64,000 bases of DNA, from NCBI RefSeq assembly GCF_006494375.1, contig NZ_VHIZ01000038.1, positions 92,622-156,621 of the forward strand. Direction: 5' to 3'. Position 1 is the stretch's first letter. Every line of letters begins with the position of its first letter. A model generated the notes under the pieces. That model made no database searches and had not been told where the DNA came from. It saw only the letters and a list, made by a program, of their open reading frames with translations. Of the stretch, positions 10,618 to 20,385 are shown piece by piece. Source of the DNA: Pantoea anthophila (GTDB lineage: Bacteria > Pseudomonadota > Gammaproteobacteria > Enterobacterales > Enterobacteriaceae). Position numbers and translations under genes: made by a program.

Positions 10618-10794
10618 CTACTTAGAAGGACGGCGACTAATCTTGCCTCCTTTCCGACCCGCTTCCCTGGCTTTTTCATGATCATTCTTGAAATTGCCCC
10701 CACTGACCTTGCCTCCTGCACTGCCAGCTTCACTCGCGCGTTCTGGATCGTTGGCAAAATTACCGGCACCACCTCTGTATTTCTGTTGTGTCAT
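10618..10794 (-). CDS. KGG-repeat stress protein (YciG-like)
   Basis: A 58-residue gene. It starts with ATG at 10794 behind the strong site GATAGGAGGTCTTTCT. The protein begins MTQQKYRGGAGNFANDPERA and has two copies of the repeat pattern G-N-F-x-N-D-x-x-(R/K)-A-x-E-A-G-x-x-G-G-K, as in E. coli YciG and fungal Con-10. These are small, hydrophilic, probably disordered stress or stationary-phase proteins; YciG has been linked to motility and stress survival. Neighbouring short genes here have similar small-protein character. Confidence 0.88.
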   Translation of the reverse strand: MTQQKYRGGAGNFANDPERASEAGSAGGKVSGGNFKNDHEKAREAGRKGGKISRRPSK

Positions 10795-10992
10795 AGAAAG
10801 ACCTCCTATCAGTGTTCCGTAAGATAAAAAGGACTAGCTAGCCACAGCAGGAAGGATAGTCGTCCGCTTCGTTTAAGCAAAGGCAGACGATGAATTCCTT
10901 GATAAGTGGAGGGTTAATGAATGAATTTTTAGCGCCGGCAGGGTCATGGCAGTTGAACTACGCTTAAAAGCCTGACGAAAAAGGAGAACGCA

Positions 10993-11289
10993 ATGCGTAA
11001 TGACACCTTAATCGACACGCTGGAGCTGGGTTCCGGTGGACAGAAACAGAAATATGAAATTTATGGTGATGATGACCAGATGCCCACTTATGCCGTGATC
11101 TACCGGCAGCAGGGTGATAGCTGGCAGGCCCTGGAGGAGAAGCTTACTTTCGCTGCGCAGGATGAACAGCAGGAGGCAACAGGAGCAATGGGCTACGGCT
11201 CCGGCGATACATTGCCAGATTTGCGCGATCTGCCCGCTGAAGCGCGGGCGCGGTGCGAAGAACACTGGCAGGAGCAGAACGAAAGGTAG
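10993..11289 (+). CDS. Hypothetical acidic 98-residue protein
   Basis: I do not recognise this protein. The start is well supported by AAAAAGGAGAACGC. It is soluble and acidic, rich in Gln, Glu and Asp, with no signal peptide or membrane segment. The N-terminal half looks like a small beta-sheet domain (alternating hydrophobic pattern in KYEIYGDDD and YAVIYRQQ); the C-terminal third is probably helical and charged. Confidence 0.65.
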   Translation: MRNDTLIDTLELGSGGQKQKYEIYGDDDQMPTYAVIYRQQGDSWQALEEKLTFAAQDEQQEATGAMGYGSGDTLPDLRDLPAEARARCEEHWQEQNER

Positions 11290-11638
11290 AAGGAAAGTGT
11301 GCCGCTAAGTTCCTGAAACCGTGCGGACACGTAATTTATCCGGATGCGGCGGAAGAGAAGCCTGCGCAGCTTTATATCTTCCTGGCCTGCCGCTGTCCGG
11401 GGTTACATTATGCTAATAAAATGTAACAAATTCATTGATTAAACCACCTGCAGCAATCGTTAAAGGTTTTCCCACTACGGGCGATAACCCATAGGCGTTG
11501 AGCCCGCCGATCATTGACGAAACCGGTACTCAGCGCCGAGTTCTGAACGCGAACGGACCTGCATTTAGCCCTCCTTTTACACACCAGTAAACGCAAAATT
11601 TATGCGTAAGTTAATCTTATAAAAGCGAAAATAATAAT
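11290..11638. other. 349-bp intergenic region upstream of the FIST chemoreceptor
   Basis: Contains the sigma-28 promoter listed separately at 11461-11487 and a 151-base leader downstream of it. No other gene is visible. Confidence 0.6.
11461..11487 (+). promoter_or_regulatory. Sigma-28 (FliA) promoter for the FIST-domain chemoreceptor
   Basis: TAAAGGTT, 11 bases, then GGCGATAA. The sigma-28 consensus is TAAAGTTT-N11-GCCGATAA, so spacing is exact and 14 of 16 positions match. The start of the chemoreceptor gene is 151 bases downstream. This places the gene in the flagellar class 3 regulon by inference. Confidence 0.8.
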
Positions 11639-13612
11639 ATGTCGATCATCAAGACGATCAAAAGTCGCCTGCCTGCTGCGCGTCTCCGGCGTAGCAGCCA
11701 GCCTGCAAATGGCACTTACGATTGCCGTGCAATGCCTGATTCACTCTCTTCCATCGGCCTGAGCGCACGCGCGGGCGGGATCCTGATGACCTTTGTTCCG
11801 CCTGAGGCGGATTTCCGGCGCGTCAGTCAGGCCTGGCAACGCTTTACGTCTGCCGATCTGACGGTGCTGACACTCTCCTCGAATGGCGCGCTGAGCAGCA
11901 GCCGTCCACAGAGCACTTACTGTGAGGGGAATGGTCCGGAAGGGAGCTATCTCTGGCTGCCGGACACGCTGATCGCCCGTCATGAGACGCACATTGTCGA
12001 TCTTCACGTCGCCGATACGCAGACCGCCAGCCAGCGCATCAGCGCCATCCAGCAGGAGCTGGCGCGATTGCCGGTGCGGATGCCGCTCTCTGCCGACCGT
12101 ACTTTCGCCATGATTTACTGTGACGGGCTTTCCGCATCAGAAGGTTTTCTGATGCAGGCCTGGTACAACAGCGGCCGCTTTCCCTGCCTGGCCATTGGCG
12201 GTTCAGCGGGCGGCCGGATTACCTTTGATGGCACCTGGATCGGTGTCGGTGGCAAGGTGCTGCAGGGCAAAGCGGTGATCGTTTTCTGCCAGATGGCGCC
12301 AGGAAAATCCTTTGCGCCGTTTAAAAGCCAGAACTTTACGCCACGCGATCAGAGCTGGCTGATTGCTGAAGCTGACCCGGTCGCGCGTACCGTCACCTCG
12401 GTATTTAACCGTCACGGTCAGCAGCAGCCCTTTGTTCCGGCGCTGTGCGAACACCTCAACTGCAATGAAGCGCAACTGGCCGAGCGGCTGAAAGGGCTGA
12501 CCTTTGGCGTTAAAGTCGGGGATGAGTTTTTTATCCGCTCCATTGCCAAAATCGAATCCAGCGGCGTGCAGTTTTTCTGCGACCTTGAGTTTGGCGACCG
12601 GCTGTTCCTGATGCAGGAAAAAGATTTCCAGCAGACGACGCAGCAGGAGTGGCAGGCGTTTACCGCTCAGCATGGTAAACCGGCGGCGATTCTGATGAAT
12701 GACTGTATCCTGCGCCGCGTCGGCAATGCCGACAAGCTGCACAATGCCCATTTCTTTAAAGGGATTGCCGCCGCCGGTTTTTCCAGCTTCGGCGAAATTC
12801 TGGGCGTGCCGATCAACCAGACGCTTTCGGCGCTGGTGTTCTTCAATCGCGATGTGAAAGCCATGAGCCAGTTCCCGGTGGAGTATGCCGGTTATGCCGC
12901 GCATTACGCGCAACGCGGTCTGCGTCGCTGGGAAGCACTGAACAGCATCCAGACGCGGGTGCTCAATCGGGTGATCACCTATCAGCAGGCACTGACTCCG
13001 CTGATGGAAGCGCTGCCGGTGCTGGAACTGGCGACCCAGAGCCAGGGCGAAACCCTGAGCCTGGCGGAGAGCAGTATCCGTAACATCAGTAACATCGCGA
13101 CGGAAAGTCAGCAGGCACAGGGCCGGCTGGATGAGGGGCTGGACGATCTGGAGAAAATTTCTAACGGCATCAACGACATTACGCACGGCATCAGCAACAT
13201 TGCTTTCCAGACCAATATTCTGGCCCTGAATGCGGCAGTCGAAGCGGCGCGCGCAGGCGAGGCGGGACGCGGCTTTGCCGTGGTGGCGGGCGAGGTTCGT
13301 CGGCTGGCGCACTCGTCGAAAGAGCAGGCTGAAGCGACCGCGAGTAACATCAGTGAGGCCGTAAGCACCATCTCACGTATCCGGCTGGTGGCCAGTGATT
13401 CAGCGCAGACCGCCGCGCAGATGGCAGAGCGCAGCATCAGCGCAGCCGACACGCTGGCTGCCATGAATCAGCAGACGCGACATGAGCGCGCCGATATTGC
13501 GAAGCACCTCGGCAGCCTGCGTGAACTCACGCAGGGCATGGACGCGATGCAGGAGGCAGTAGCCCAGCTCAAGGTGCTGCAGACGCTCTCCGGCGCACAG
13601 GTTAAAGGCTGA
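11639..13612 (+). CDS. Cytoplasmic chemoreceptor with FIST sensor domain
   Basis: 657 residues without any membrane helix. Residues of about 40-420 look like a FIST_N plus FIST_C sensor (for example [18 protein letters not shown] and [14 protein letters not shown]), thought to bind small ligands such as amino acids. About 430-657 form a methyl-accepting signalling domain with tip sequence [20 protein letters not shown]. There is no HAMP domain and no C-terminal CheR tether. The upstream sigma-28 promoter supports co-expression with flagella and chemotaxis genes. The start has only a weak purine-rich site (aagcgaaaataat). The protein would sense a cytoplasmic signal. Confidence 0.9.
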   Translation: MSIIKTIKSRLPAARLRRSSQPANGTYDCRAMPDSLSSIGLSARAGGILMTFVPPEADFRRVSQAWQRFTSADLTVLTLSSNGALSSSRPQSTYCEGNGPEGSYLWLPDTLIARHETHIVDLHVADTQTASQRISAIQQELARLPVRMPLSADRTFAMIYCDGLSASEGFLMQAWYNSGRFPCLAIGGSAGGRITFDGTWIGVGGKVLQGKAVIVFCQMAPGKSFAPFKSQNFTPRDQSWLIAEADPVARTVTSVFNRHGQQQPFVPALCEHLNCNEAQLAERLKGLTFGVKVGDEFFIRSIAKIESSGVQFFCDLEFGDRLFLMQEKDFQQTTQQEWQAFTAQHGKPAAILMNDCILRRVGNADKLHNAHFFKGIAAAGFSSFGEILGVPINQTLSALVFFNRDVKAMSQFPVEYAGYAAHYAQRGLRRWEALNSIQTRVLNRVITYQQALTPLMEALPVLELATQSQGETLSLAESSIRNISNIATESQQAQGRLDEGLDDLEKISNGINDITHGISNIAFQTNILALNAAVEAARAGEAGRGFAVVAGEVRRLAHSSKEQAEATASNISEAVSTISRIRLVASDSAQTAAQMAERSISAADTLAAMNQQTRHERADIAKHLGSLRELTQGMDAMQEAVAQLKVLQTLSGAQVKG

Positions 13613-13716
13613 TTTATCTCGATAAAATGTAAGAAATTGCGATATAAGCGCATCGGCCAGGCAAGCCGCGCCCGCAGTTGTTACACTTGTCGGTGATTAA
13701 CCACGCAGAGGTATAA

Positions 13717-14733
13717 ATGAAAATCAAAAGTTATGCAGCCATGCAGGCTGGCCAGGCCCTGGAACTCTATGAGTACGATGCCGCCGAGCTGGCAGCCGAA
13801 GAAGTTGAAGTCGAGGTCGAGTATTGTGGCGTCTGCCACTCAGACCTGTCGATGATCGACAACGAATGGGGCATCTCTCAGTTTCCGGTGATCGCCGGAC
13901 ACGAAGTCATCGGCCGGGTCTCTGCCCTGGGTGATGCGGCTAAAAACAAAGGACTCTCTGTCGGTCAGCGAGTGGGCATTGGCTGGACGGCAAAAAGCTG
14001 TCAGCACTGTGATGCCTGTATCAACGGCGAACAGGTTAACTGCCAGCAGGGCAGTATCCCGACCATCATGAATAAAGGTGGTTTTGCCGAGAAGCTGCGC
14101 GCTGACTGGCAGTGGGTGATCCCGCTGCCGGAGAAGCTGGATGCAGCGACCGCGGGTCCCCTGCTGTGTGGCGGGATTACCGTCTTTAAACCGCTGCTGA
14201 TGAGCAACATTACTGCCACCAGCCGCGTCGGCGTGATTGGTATCGGCGGTCTGGGCCACATTGCGATCAAGATCCTGCACGCGATGGGCGCCGAAGTTGT
14301 GGCCTTCAGTTCAACGCCGGATAAGAAGCAGTCAATCCTGGATATGGGTGCTGACGAAGTGGTTAACAGCCGCGACGCTGAAGCCCTGAAGAAACAGGCG
14401 GGTCGTTTTGATCTGATCCTGAGCACCGTCGCTGTCGACCTCGACTGGAAGCCCTATTTCGCTGCGCTGGCTCCTCAGGGCAAATTCCACACCGTGGGTG
14501 CTGTGATGAAGCCGATTGAAGTGAGTGCTTTCGAACTGATCATGGGTGACAAGGCGGTGACGGGGTCGTCCACCGGTTCGCCAGGCCAGCTGCGTTCCCT
14601 GCTGCGCCTCGCTTCCCGGGCTGACATTGCCCCTCAGGTTGAGTATTTCCCGATGTCTGACATCAATAAGGCGCTGGACCACGTTCGTGCCGGTAAAGCC
14701 AATTACCGTGTGGTACTGAAAGCCGATTTCTGA
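13717..14733 (+). CDS. Zinc-dependent alcohol/aldehyde reductase (YahK/cinnamyl-alcohol-dehydrogenase type)
   Basis: 338 residues of the medium-chain dehydrogenase family. The catalytic zinc site is seen in CGVCHSD (Cys40) and GHE (His62), the structural zinc site in [16 protein letters not shown], and the Rossmann motif in [11 protein letters not shown]. Ser-Ser-Thr after the second beta strand (AFSSTPDKK) favours NADP(H). E. coli YahK reduces a broad range of aldehydes; a similar detoxifying role is likely here. It is a single gene with good AGAGG spacing before ATG and its own terminator. Confidence 0.9.
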   Translation: MKIKSYAAMQAGQALELYEYDAAELAAEEVEVEVEYCGVCHSDLSMIDNEWGISQFPVIAGHEVIGRVSALGDAAKNKGLSVGQRVGIGWTAKSCQHCDACINGEQVNCQQGSIPTIMNKGGFAEKLRADWQWVIPLPEKLDAATAGPLLCGGITVFKPLLMSNITATSRVGVIGIGGLGHIAIKILHAMGAEVVAFSSTPDKKQSILDMGADEVVNSRDAEALKKQAGRFDLILSTVAVDLDWKPYFAALAPQGKFHTVGAVMKPIEVSAFELIMGDKAVTGSSTGSPGQLRSLLRLASRADIAPQVEYFPMSDINKALDHVRAGKANYRVVLKADF

Positions 14734-14750
14734 TGGAAGCCTGGATAATC

Positions 14751-14779
14751 AATGCCGCAGCCTGCTGCGGCATTTTTTT
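14751..14779 (+). terminator. Rho-independent terminator after the alcohol dehydrogenase
   Basis: AATGCCGCAG and CTGCGGCATT pair around CCTG and run into seven T residues. It also lies between convergent genes. Confidence 0.92.
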
Positions 14780-14783
14780 ATCT

Positions 14784-15452
14784 TCATTGTGTGACTAATC
14801 CCTCTTCCAGAGCCGCGGCGATGACGTCATCTGCTGTGACGCCGAACCAATTTTCTGTCGGACATGCCCGATGACGACGGTGCCAGGCGGCAACCATCTG
14901 ATAGCCCAGCGTATACCCATACCAGCGGCGATATGCACCGGTGCCGAAGAACCAGGCTGAATGGTCGTACCGGGCGCTTTGCAGCGTCGTCAGGGGGACC
15001 GGGTTAGCCTGTAATTCACTGAGCTCGATGGCACACTCCCAGGGTTCTGCCGCTGTTTCCAGCAGCCAGCAGACAAACTGACCGGCCAGACCTTCGCTGA
15101 CTAATGCTTCCCCCAGCGTCCAGCCATACCCGGGCCCGCGCATGCGCAGACAGTGATGGACCTCGTGCACGATCTGCCGCATCAGCCTGCCATTTTGCAG
15201 CTCCCGGGACAGGTTCGGGTTTGCCGGATCAATGGCCATGCCGAACAATGTCGAACTGTAAGCCCTGCCTGCAAAACCTGTTTCAGGTATCACAGCCTCC
15301 GGTACACACTGAATTAATATATCCAGACGTGGAACGTCTGTTACGCACGAGAGATGGTGGAAGGCGGTTTCAGCTTCCCTGACGATAACCGATTCGTACT
15401 GCCTGACCTGACCTGATGCCTCCAGCCAGTGCAGTTTCCAAAGATGGTTCAC
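14784..15452 (-). CDS. DUF2268-type putative zinc metalloprotease
   Basis: 222 residues. The start is GTG at 15452, six bases after GGAG (ggagttccct). The central motif VHEVHHCLR holds HExxH, and a downstream EGLAGQF segment supplies a Glu that fits a third ligand, as in gluzincin-like DUF2268 proteins. There is no signal peptide, so it should act in the cytoplasm. Members are poorly characterised, and protease activity is inferred from the motif only. Confidence 0.78.
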   Translation of the reverse strand: MNHLWKLHWLEASGQVRQYESVIVREAETAFHHLSCVTDVPRLDILIQCVPEAVIPETGFAGRAYSSTLFGMAIDPANPNLSRELQNGRLMRQIVHEVHHCLRMRGPGYGWTLGEALVSEGLAGQFVCWLLETAAEPWECAIELSELQANPVPLTTLQSARYDHSAWFFGTGAYRRWYGYTLGYQMVAAWHRRHRACPTENWFGVTADDVIAAALEEGLVTQ

Positions 15453-15605
15453 AGGGAACTCCTTTCAGGGGGATAGTCATTTCTCTATCAGGCAGTCTGG
15501 CCTAATCCTGTCGAATCTGAAAGCGATGCCTTTTATCACTGACAGGAGGGGCTGAAAACTTCGACGGGTATCGCATCAGGTATCGACTGCTGTCCCGATA
15601 TTCTC

Positions 15606-15636
15606 GCCAGCACGATGACATTGCCATCGTGCTGGC
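15606..15636. repeat. Perfect 12-bp inverted repeat, 7-base loop
   Basis: GCCAGCACGATG and CATCGTGCTGGC are exact reverse complements around ACATTGC. No T-tract follows on either strand, so it is not a standard terminator. Confidence 0.8.
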
Positions 15637-15720
15637 GCATGGTGGTGCCGACTTATGGGGAAGGTAGTCAGGCACAGTTTCTTGATTGACCGGTGTTTAA
15701 TAACATACGCGGCGGGATGG

Positions 15721-15757
15721 GGCATGACCAGGGTAAGGATCAGGGCCTGGTCATGCC
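15721..15757. repeat. Perfect 12-bp inverted repeat, 13-base loop
   Basis: GGCATGACCAGG and CCTGGTCATGCC are exact reverse complements. It lies 59 bases past the stop codon of the H-NS-like gene on that gene's 3' side, so it could protect or end that transcript, but there is no T-tract. Confidence 0.75.
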
Positions 15758-15815
15758 TGAATACCGCGATCGGCTGCAGCGGGCAACCAGCGTAACGGCA
15801 GTACGTTCACCCTGA

Positions 15816-16217
15816 TCAGATCAGGAAATCATCCAGCGACTGACCCTTATCAATGGCTGTTTTGATCACGCTGGGCGTCCGGCCCTGACCTGTCCAGAAG
15901 TGAACCTGGCCCTGAGCATCGCTGTAACGGTATTTCGCCGGACGCTTCGCCCGTTTCTTTTTACCGGGAGCCGGGGTCGGGGTGCTGTTGACCAGCTCCG
16001 CCGGATCAATGCCTTCTTCCTGCAACAGCTCCTGGTAGAAGGCCAGTTTCTCCGCCTTCTCACGCGCCTCTGCTGCCCGCGCATTTTCCTCTTCGCGACG
16101 CTCGTTCACCACGGCCTCTAATTTCTGATGTAACTCTTCCAGCGTGGCCACAGTCAGATGGCGTGCCTCGGCGCGAAGCGTGCGGATATTATTCAGGCTG
16201 TTCAGGTTCTTATTCAT
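15816..16217 (-). CDS. H-NS/StpA-family nucleoid protein (copy 1)
   Basis: 133 residues with complete H-NS architecture: an N-terminal coiled-coil oligomerisation region ([14 protein letters not shown] onward, to about residue 80), a Lys/Arg-rich linker ([11 protein letters not shown]) and the C-terminal DNA-binding domain with [13 protein letters not shown], which holds the QGR loop that reads AT-rich minor grooves. It ends SLDDFLI. It is not next to galU/tdk as E. coli hns is, so it is probably an additional H-NS or StpA-like copy. The ribosome-binding site is weak. The second copy at 18203-18604 is the same length and clearly paralogous. Confidence 0.92.
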   Translation of the reverse strand: MNKNLNSLNNIRTLRAEARHLTVATLEELHQKLEAVVNERREEENARAAEAREKAEKLAFYQELLQEEGIDPAELVNSTPTPAPGKKKRAKRPAKYRYSDAQGQVHFWTGQGRTPSVIKTAIDKGQSLDDFLI

Positions 16218-16492
16218 ACAAAATTCTCAAATACTCAAGTTAATCAATAAAGTGCAAATTTTTCAGCGGGCAAGGGTAACACTGACCCGCATGCCATTTG
16301 AAGTCTCTCTGTAGATTTATGCACTGCTTTTCCGGTTTTGGGTGTGTTCCCTGAGTTGACCCGACGTAATATAAAAGCGAAATCTGCTGATAAAATAGCG
16401 ATTATCGCTATCGAAAGGGGATTGCGGGATTTACATTTTTGCCGGGGGATAACTGTGCTTAAATCAGTCAACAGGTTTTATTAAGGACAGGC

Positions 16493-18049
16493 ATGAAGTT
16501 TCGCCGTAAAAATGATGAGACAGCGTCAGGGATTTCCCCCCTTCTCAGAAGCATTACGCTGTCAGGCGTATTGCTTGCTGTCCTGGTGATTGGATCCGAT
16601 CTCTGGTCGTTGCGTGAAGACTGGAACAACACCGTCAGGAAAGTTGAGGATACGGCGGTCAACCTGTCGCTATCGCAGGCGCGCCAGGCGGACGATACGT
16701 TTTTACAGACCGAACTCTCTTTGCGTGAATTACAGCGCGAGCTCGAAAAGCAGATTGCGACGAACGGGGTGGATGGCCGGGGGCTGAGCGAGACAATGCG
16801 CCTGCTGCAGAGCCGTCTGCCTCAGCTTCACGGCCTGTTTTACTATGATGCGCACGGTAAGTGGATAGCAACTTCCATGAACCGTATCCCGCCTGATATT
16901 AATAATGCCGATCGCGAATATTTTGCTTATCACCGCTCCAGTCTGCGAAACACTCTGCATGTTGGCCCGGTGCTGCGCAGTCGCACCACGCATGAACTGG
17001 TGATTCCGGTGACGCTGCGTGTTAATGATGCCTATAATGGGTTTCGCGGCGTTTTACTGGCCACCATCAAAGTGGACTACTTCCGCCGTTTTTACAGCTA
17101 CTACGAGCTCAGTGAAGGGGATGTACTGGTGCTGATGCTGGCAGACAGTACGGTGCTCTACGCCCGGCCAATGCCGGATAGCTACATCGGTAAAAACCTC
17201 TCGGTGAGTCCGCTTTTCCTGAAGATGCTGGCGAATGCCGACAAAGGCAGCGGTCAGTGGACCGCCGCACTGGATGGTAAACAGCGCATCTTTGGTTTTG
17301 TCCGATCGCAGCGCTATCCGCTGGTGGTTGCCGCCGGGTATGACAAACGCGCCCTGTTTCAGCACTGGCTCAGAGGCTGGGTACAGGATCTGATACTGAG
17401 CCTGATCCTGCTGGCCGTTATCATCTTACTGGGTAACTTTGTACTGCGTCAGGCACGGCATACGCTGCGGTATCAGCGTGAGCTGACCCGACTGCGCGAT
17501 GAGCTGACCGCAGCTAACCGCTCCCTGGAAAATCTGGCACACAGTGATGGCCTGACTGGCGTGGCCAACCGGCGCTATTTTGATCAAATGCTGATGCAGA
17601 GCCTGCAGAAGGCGGCGCTCAGCGGCGAGCCTGTATCACTGATTCTGTTTGATATCGACTATTTCAAACGTTACAACGATACCTATGGCCATGTCGCCGG
17701 TGATGATTGTCTGAAAAAAGTCGCTGCCGTGCTGGCACAGAACACGCGGCGTAAAAACGAACTCACGGCACGCTACGGCGGAGAAGAGTTTGCGATTATT
17801 CTGCCGGATCAGCCGCTGTCAGCCGCGCTCCATCTCGCTGAAACCCTCATCGAAGCCGTTAATCAGCTTGATATTCCGCACCTCACTTCTGAACTGCCGC
17901 AAAAACATGTCACGCTGAGTGCTGGCTGTGCTGTAAGCCTGGCGGCTGACTCTCCGTCAGCGCCTCAGGCGTTGATAGCGCGCGCGGACGAGGCTCTGTA
18001 TCGTGCAAAACGGGCAGGGCGAAACCAGGTTATGGGTGAAGAGCAGTAA
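16493..18049 (+). CDS. Membrane diguanylate cyclase with extracytoplasmic sensor domain
   Basis: 518 residues. Membrane helix 1 is at about residues 18-38, followed by a large periplasmic domain resembling dCACHE/Cache sensors (about 40-290), membrane helix 2 at about 296-318, a short coiled coil, and a GGDEF domain starting at DGLTGVANRRYFD. The active-site motif is RYGGEEFAII, intact for c-di-GMP synthesis. The inhibitory I-site position reads RKNE instead of RxxD, a conservative change that may weaken product inhibition. The start follows AAGGACAGGC. The gene sits between two H-NS-family genes, with a strong terminator after it. Confidence 0.93.
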   Translation: MKFRRKNDETASGISPLLRSITLSGVLLAVLVIGSDLWSLREDWNNTVRKVEDTAVNLSLSQARQADDTFLQTELSLRELQRELEKQIATNGVDGRGLSETMRLLQSRLPQLHGLFYYDAHGKWIATSMNRIPPDINNADREYFAYHRSSLRNTLHVGPVLRSRTTHELVIPVTLRVNDAYNGFRGVLLATIKVDYFRRFYSYYELSEGDVLVLMLADSTVLYARPMPDSYIGKNLSVSPLFLKMLANADKGSGQWTAALDGKQRIFGFVRSQRYPLVVAAGYDKRALFQHWLRGWVQDLILSLILLAVIILLGNFVLRQARHTLRYQRELTRLRDELTAANRSLENLAHSDGLTGVANRRYFDQMLMQSLQKAALSGEPVSLILFDIDYFKRYNDTYGHVAGDDCLKKVAAVLAQNTRRKNELTARYGGEEFAIILPDQPLSAALHLAETLIEAVNQLDIPHLTSELPQKHVTLSAGCAVSLAADSPSAPQALIARADEALYRAKRAGRNQVMGEEQ

Positions 18050-18154
18050 CGCGGAGGATCAGCCATTGAGGGAGCTAATGTGATGTCAGGAGGGTGTGGC
18101 AGACATGCATGACGGGGTTAGTTTCATCGCGTTTCGCTAAACAACAGGATGCAG

Positions 18155-18185
18155 AAAACCCGCCGGGCAACGCCGGGCGGGTTTT
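18155..18185. terminator. Bidirectional terminator between cyclase and H-NS-like copy 2
   Basis: AAAACCCGCC and GGCGGGTTTT form a GC-rich stem flanked by A and T runs, serving both convergent genes. Confidence 0.85.
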
Positions 18186-18202
18186 GATAAACGCCTGCCG
18201 GA

Positions 18203-18604
18203 TTAAATCAGGAAATCGTCCAGCGATTTACCTTCATCAATGGCAGCTTTAATCGCAGAGGGGGTACGGCCCTGACCGGTCCACTGCTTAACTTCGCCAT
18301 TTTCATCGGTGTACTGATATTTGGCAGGGCGGGGCGCACGCTTTTTCTTCTCTGTCGGCGCAGTCTGCATACCATTTAACAGCTCGTTAGGATCGATACC
18401 TTCCTGCAGCAGTAATTCGCGGTATTTTGCCAGTTTTTCTGCTTTTTCACGATTAGCCGCTTCTGAAGCCTGCGCTTCTTCACGACGCTCGCTAACGACA
18501 ACGGAGAGTTTTTCCAGCATTTCTTCTAAAGCAGCAAGATCAAGTTCGCGAGCGTTAGCGCGAAGGGTACGGATATTATTCAAGCTATTGAGAGTGTCAC
18601 TCAT
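18203..18604 (-). CDS. H-NS/StpA-family nucleoid protein (copy 2)
   Basis: 133 residues from the ATG at 18604 ([10 protein letters not shown]), preferred over an upstream in-frame ATG at 18622 because it matches the family N terminus. The oligomerisation helix region, charged linker ([11 protein letters not shown]) and DNA-binding loop [12 protein letters not shown] are all intact. The second half ([12 protein letters not shown]) is nearer E. coli H-NS than copy 1 is. A long AT-rich region lies upstream, typical of autoregulated hns genes. Together with copy 1 and the Hha-family gene at 59531 it indicates a multi-member silencing network. Confidence 0.93.
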   Translation of the reverse strand: MSDTLNSLNNIRTLRANARELDLAALEEMLEKLSVVVSERREEAQASEAANREKAEKLAKYRELLLQEGIDPNELLNGMQTAPTEKKKRAPRPAKYQYTDENGEVKQWTGQGRTPSAIKAAIDEGKSLDDFLI

Positions 18605-19819
18605 CAAAGTCACCATAGTCATGTTCAGATAATAAAATACAGAGCGGGTTCACGCTGATGCTTTTCGTCAGACCTGCTTTTTTAGGATGCTTGCCTTCGA
18701 AGAATCAAATACAGAACCTGGAGTTCAACACAGCCATATTAATCGCTTTCTGAGAGAGTTGAAACTCTATTTAGCGCATCAGCGTTAAACAAAAGTAAAT
18801 TTATGCATTTTTACCCTTTTCTCACGTACGCTGTCAAAAAAAACCTGTCAGCCCTCATCGGATAATTCAGTCTGTTACCAGACTTGTTCGCCATTTTTCA
18901 AGCGAAGCCGTGTGCTCTCAGATTAGGTTCATGAGCAGGAAAAGATAAAATTATTTACACCGGGCGTCAGATAAACGGCGAATGCTTATCCTGTCAGGAA
19001 GGGATAAGCTGTGAAAATCCTTATTAAATAACGCCAGAGCGGTTAATTCCAGGCCGCCTGGTTAGCCCGGTTTTATTTGTAACGCACTGTATTTGATTAA
19101 TTTTATTTGGAGTGGCCTGGTGCTGTTAACATAATCAGGATGCGGATAGTTTACTAAACGTCGTGCCGTTTGGCTTTAATACGTTACGCGAATACGTGCT
19201 TAAACCGATGGACATAACTTAAGCGGAATCATGCGAGGCTAATCCGTTCTTCAGAGAGTATTTACGGTTCTAATTACTCTGCATACAGGCACAGACTGGA
19301 TAACTAAGTGCATCAGGGGGCGCTAATGTCATCGTGCGTAATATTATCTGACGGTATTATTGCACAGGATGCATTAAACGTGGCACATCATTGCTGTCTG
19401 AGGTGGGTGAGGATCTTATGATCAGCATCGTAAAAACATTGCAAAGCGCACAGGTATCGACAGCCTGTTGCATGACACCCTGCAAAATACCGCCCCTGAC
19501 TATCCGCTAACCTTAGCGGGCATTAACAGAGTCCGATGGTTGCCTGATGTAATTAATTTGCCTTTAAGAAGCGCACAGTTTAACGCTGTATATAACTGCC
19601 AGAATACAGACGTCGATACCGGCTCAGGCTTTGATATGCCCGTCTCGCCAGATAATATGGTCAGATTTTACACGTTTATAAACAGCTGAGACCGTTCTGA
19701 GTCTGACGATGACATCATGGATCAGGTGTTCCGGAAAACGTTGCGCTGTCGGGTTGAGCTACACTCAGAGAACAAAGGGGTTAACAGCAGCGTCAGGATT
19801 GATTAGGCGGGGGAGTAAC
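18605..19819. other. 1.2-kb AT-rich region without a confident gene
   Basis: The first 250 bases are the upstream region of the H-NS-like gene. A 73-codon plus-strand frame at 19468-19689 has no ribosome-binding site and no recognisable product. I see no transposase remnant I can name. The base composition is more AT-rich than the neighbouring operons, consistent with acquired or decayed DNA. Confidence 0.5.
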
Positions 19820-19996
19820 GTGTTTAAGGGGAATAAAAAGTCATTACCGGTTCGTTACTGTCAAATGTGCAAAAAACCGATGAGCTGGCGGAAAAAATGG
19901 GAAAGATGCTGGGAGGAAGTGAAATATTGTTCTGAACGCTGCCGACGCGCGGCGCATGCACAGCGCAGGGATCAGACAGAGAACGATCCTCTGTAA
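19820..19996 (+). CDS. DUF2256 zinc-binding small protein
   Basis: 58 residues starting at GTG, preceded by GGGGGAG at good spacing. The pattern [18 protein letters not shown] followed by [10 protein letters not shown] is the DUF2256 signature: four Cys in two CxxC-like pairs around a Trp-rich, basic helix, so probably zinc-binding. In other bacteria such genes often lie next to cryptochrome/photolyase genes; none is here. Function is unknown. Confidence 0.85.
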   Translation: MFKGNKKSLPVRYCQMCKKPMSWRKKWERCWEEVKYCSERCRRAAHAQRRDQTENDPL

Positions 19997-20062
19997 AACG
20001 TTATAACGGTGAAACAGAACGGGCCAGAAGGCGTTCTCCCGGCCACGCCTGTCATCAGATCA

Positions 20063-20368
20063 TCACTGCTGAACCTCAATCTGTTGCCAGCCCTGTCTGA
20101 ACATACAATCTTTCACCAGGATTTCGCGCTGACTTTCGTTCGCGTCACTGGTGGAGTAGTCGGTATCCGTTGTTTTATGCTTGTCGTCGTGAGACGTGTA
20201 TTTGCCACTGACAATGTTATCAGGCGGCAACTCACGCAGCGCCTGAGCCTGACACGCGGTTTCTGCCATCATCTCCTGCTGCTCAGAGGCATCAGGTTTA
20301 ACCCATTTGTACTGAACGCATCCGGTCAGACAGAGAGTGAAGAAAAGTAACAGGAAAGGTTTCATCAT
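20063..20368 (-). CDS. Small lipoprotein, unknown function
   Basis: About 101 residues with a clear lipobox, LTGC at residues 14-17, after a hydrophobic signal segment. The mature protein is about 85 residues, polar, with two further Cys that could form a disulfide (TACQ and KDCM). Tandem ATGs at 20368 and 20365 are equally possible starts. I do not recognise the family. Confidence 0.7.
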   Translation of the reverse strand: MMKPFLLLFFTLCLTGCVQYKWVKPDASEQQEMMAETACQAQALRELPPDNIVSGKYTSHDDKHKTTDTDYSTSDANESQREILVKDCMFRQGWQQIEVQQ

Positions 20369-20385
20369 CTGTTTCTCAGCGATTA

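Larger units (their letters stand above)
15453..15815. other. 363-bp intergenic region with two long perfect hairpins
   Basis: No gene is visible. The stretch holds two separate 12-bp perfect inverted repeats, at 15606-15636 and 15721-15757, listed separately. Confidence 0.6.

Noticed and set aside
12203..13312. 369-codon minus-strand frame
   Set aside because: Antisense to the FIST chemoreceptor; composition and lack of motifs indicate a shadow.
19468..19689. 73-codon plus-strand frame
   Set aside because: No ribosome-binding site and no family; possibly random or decayed sequence.
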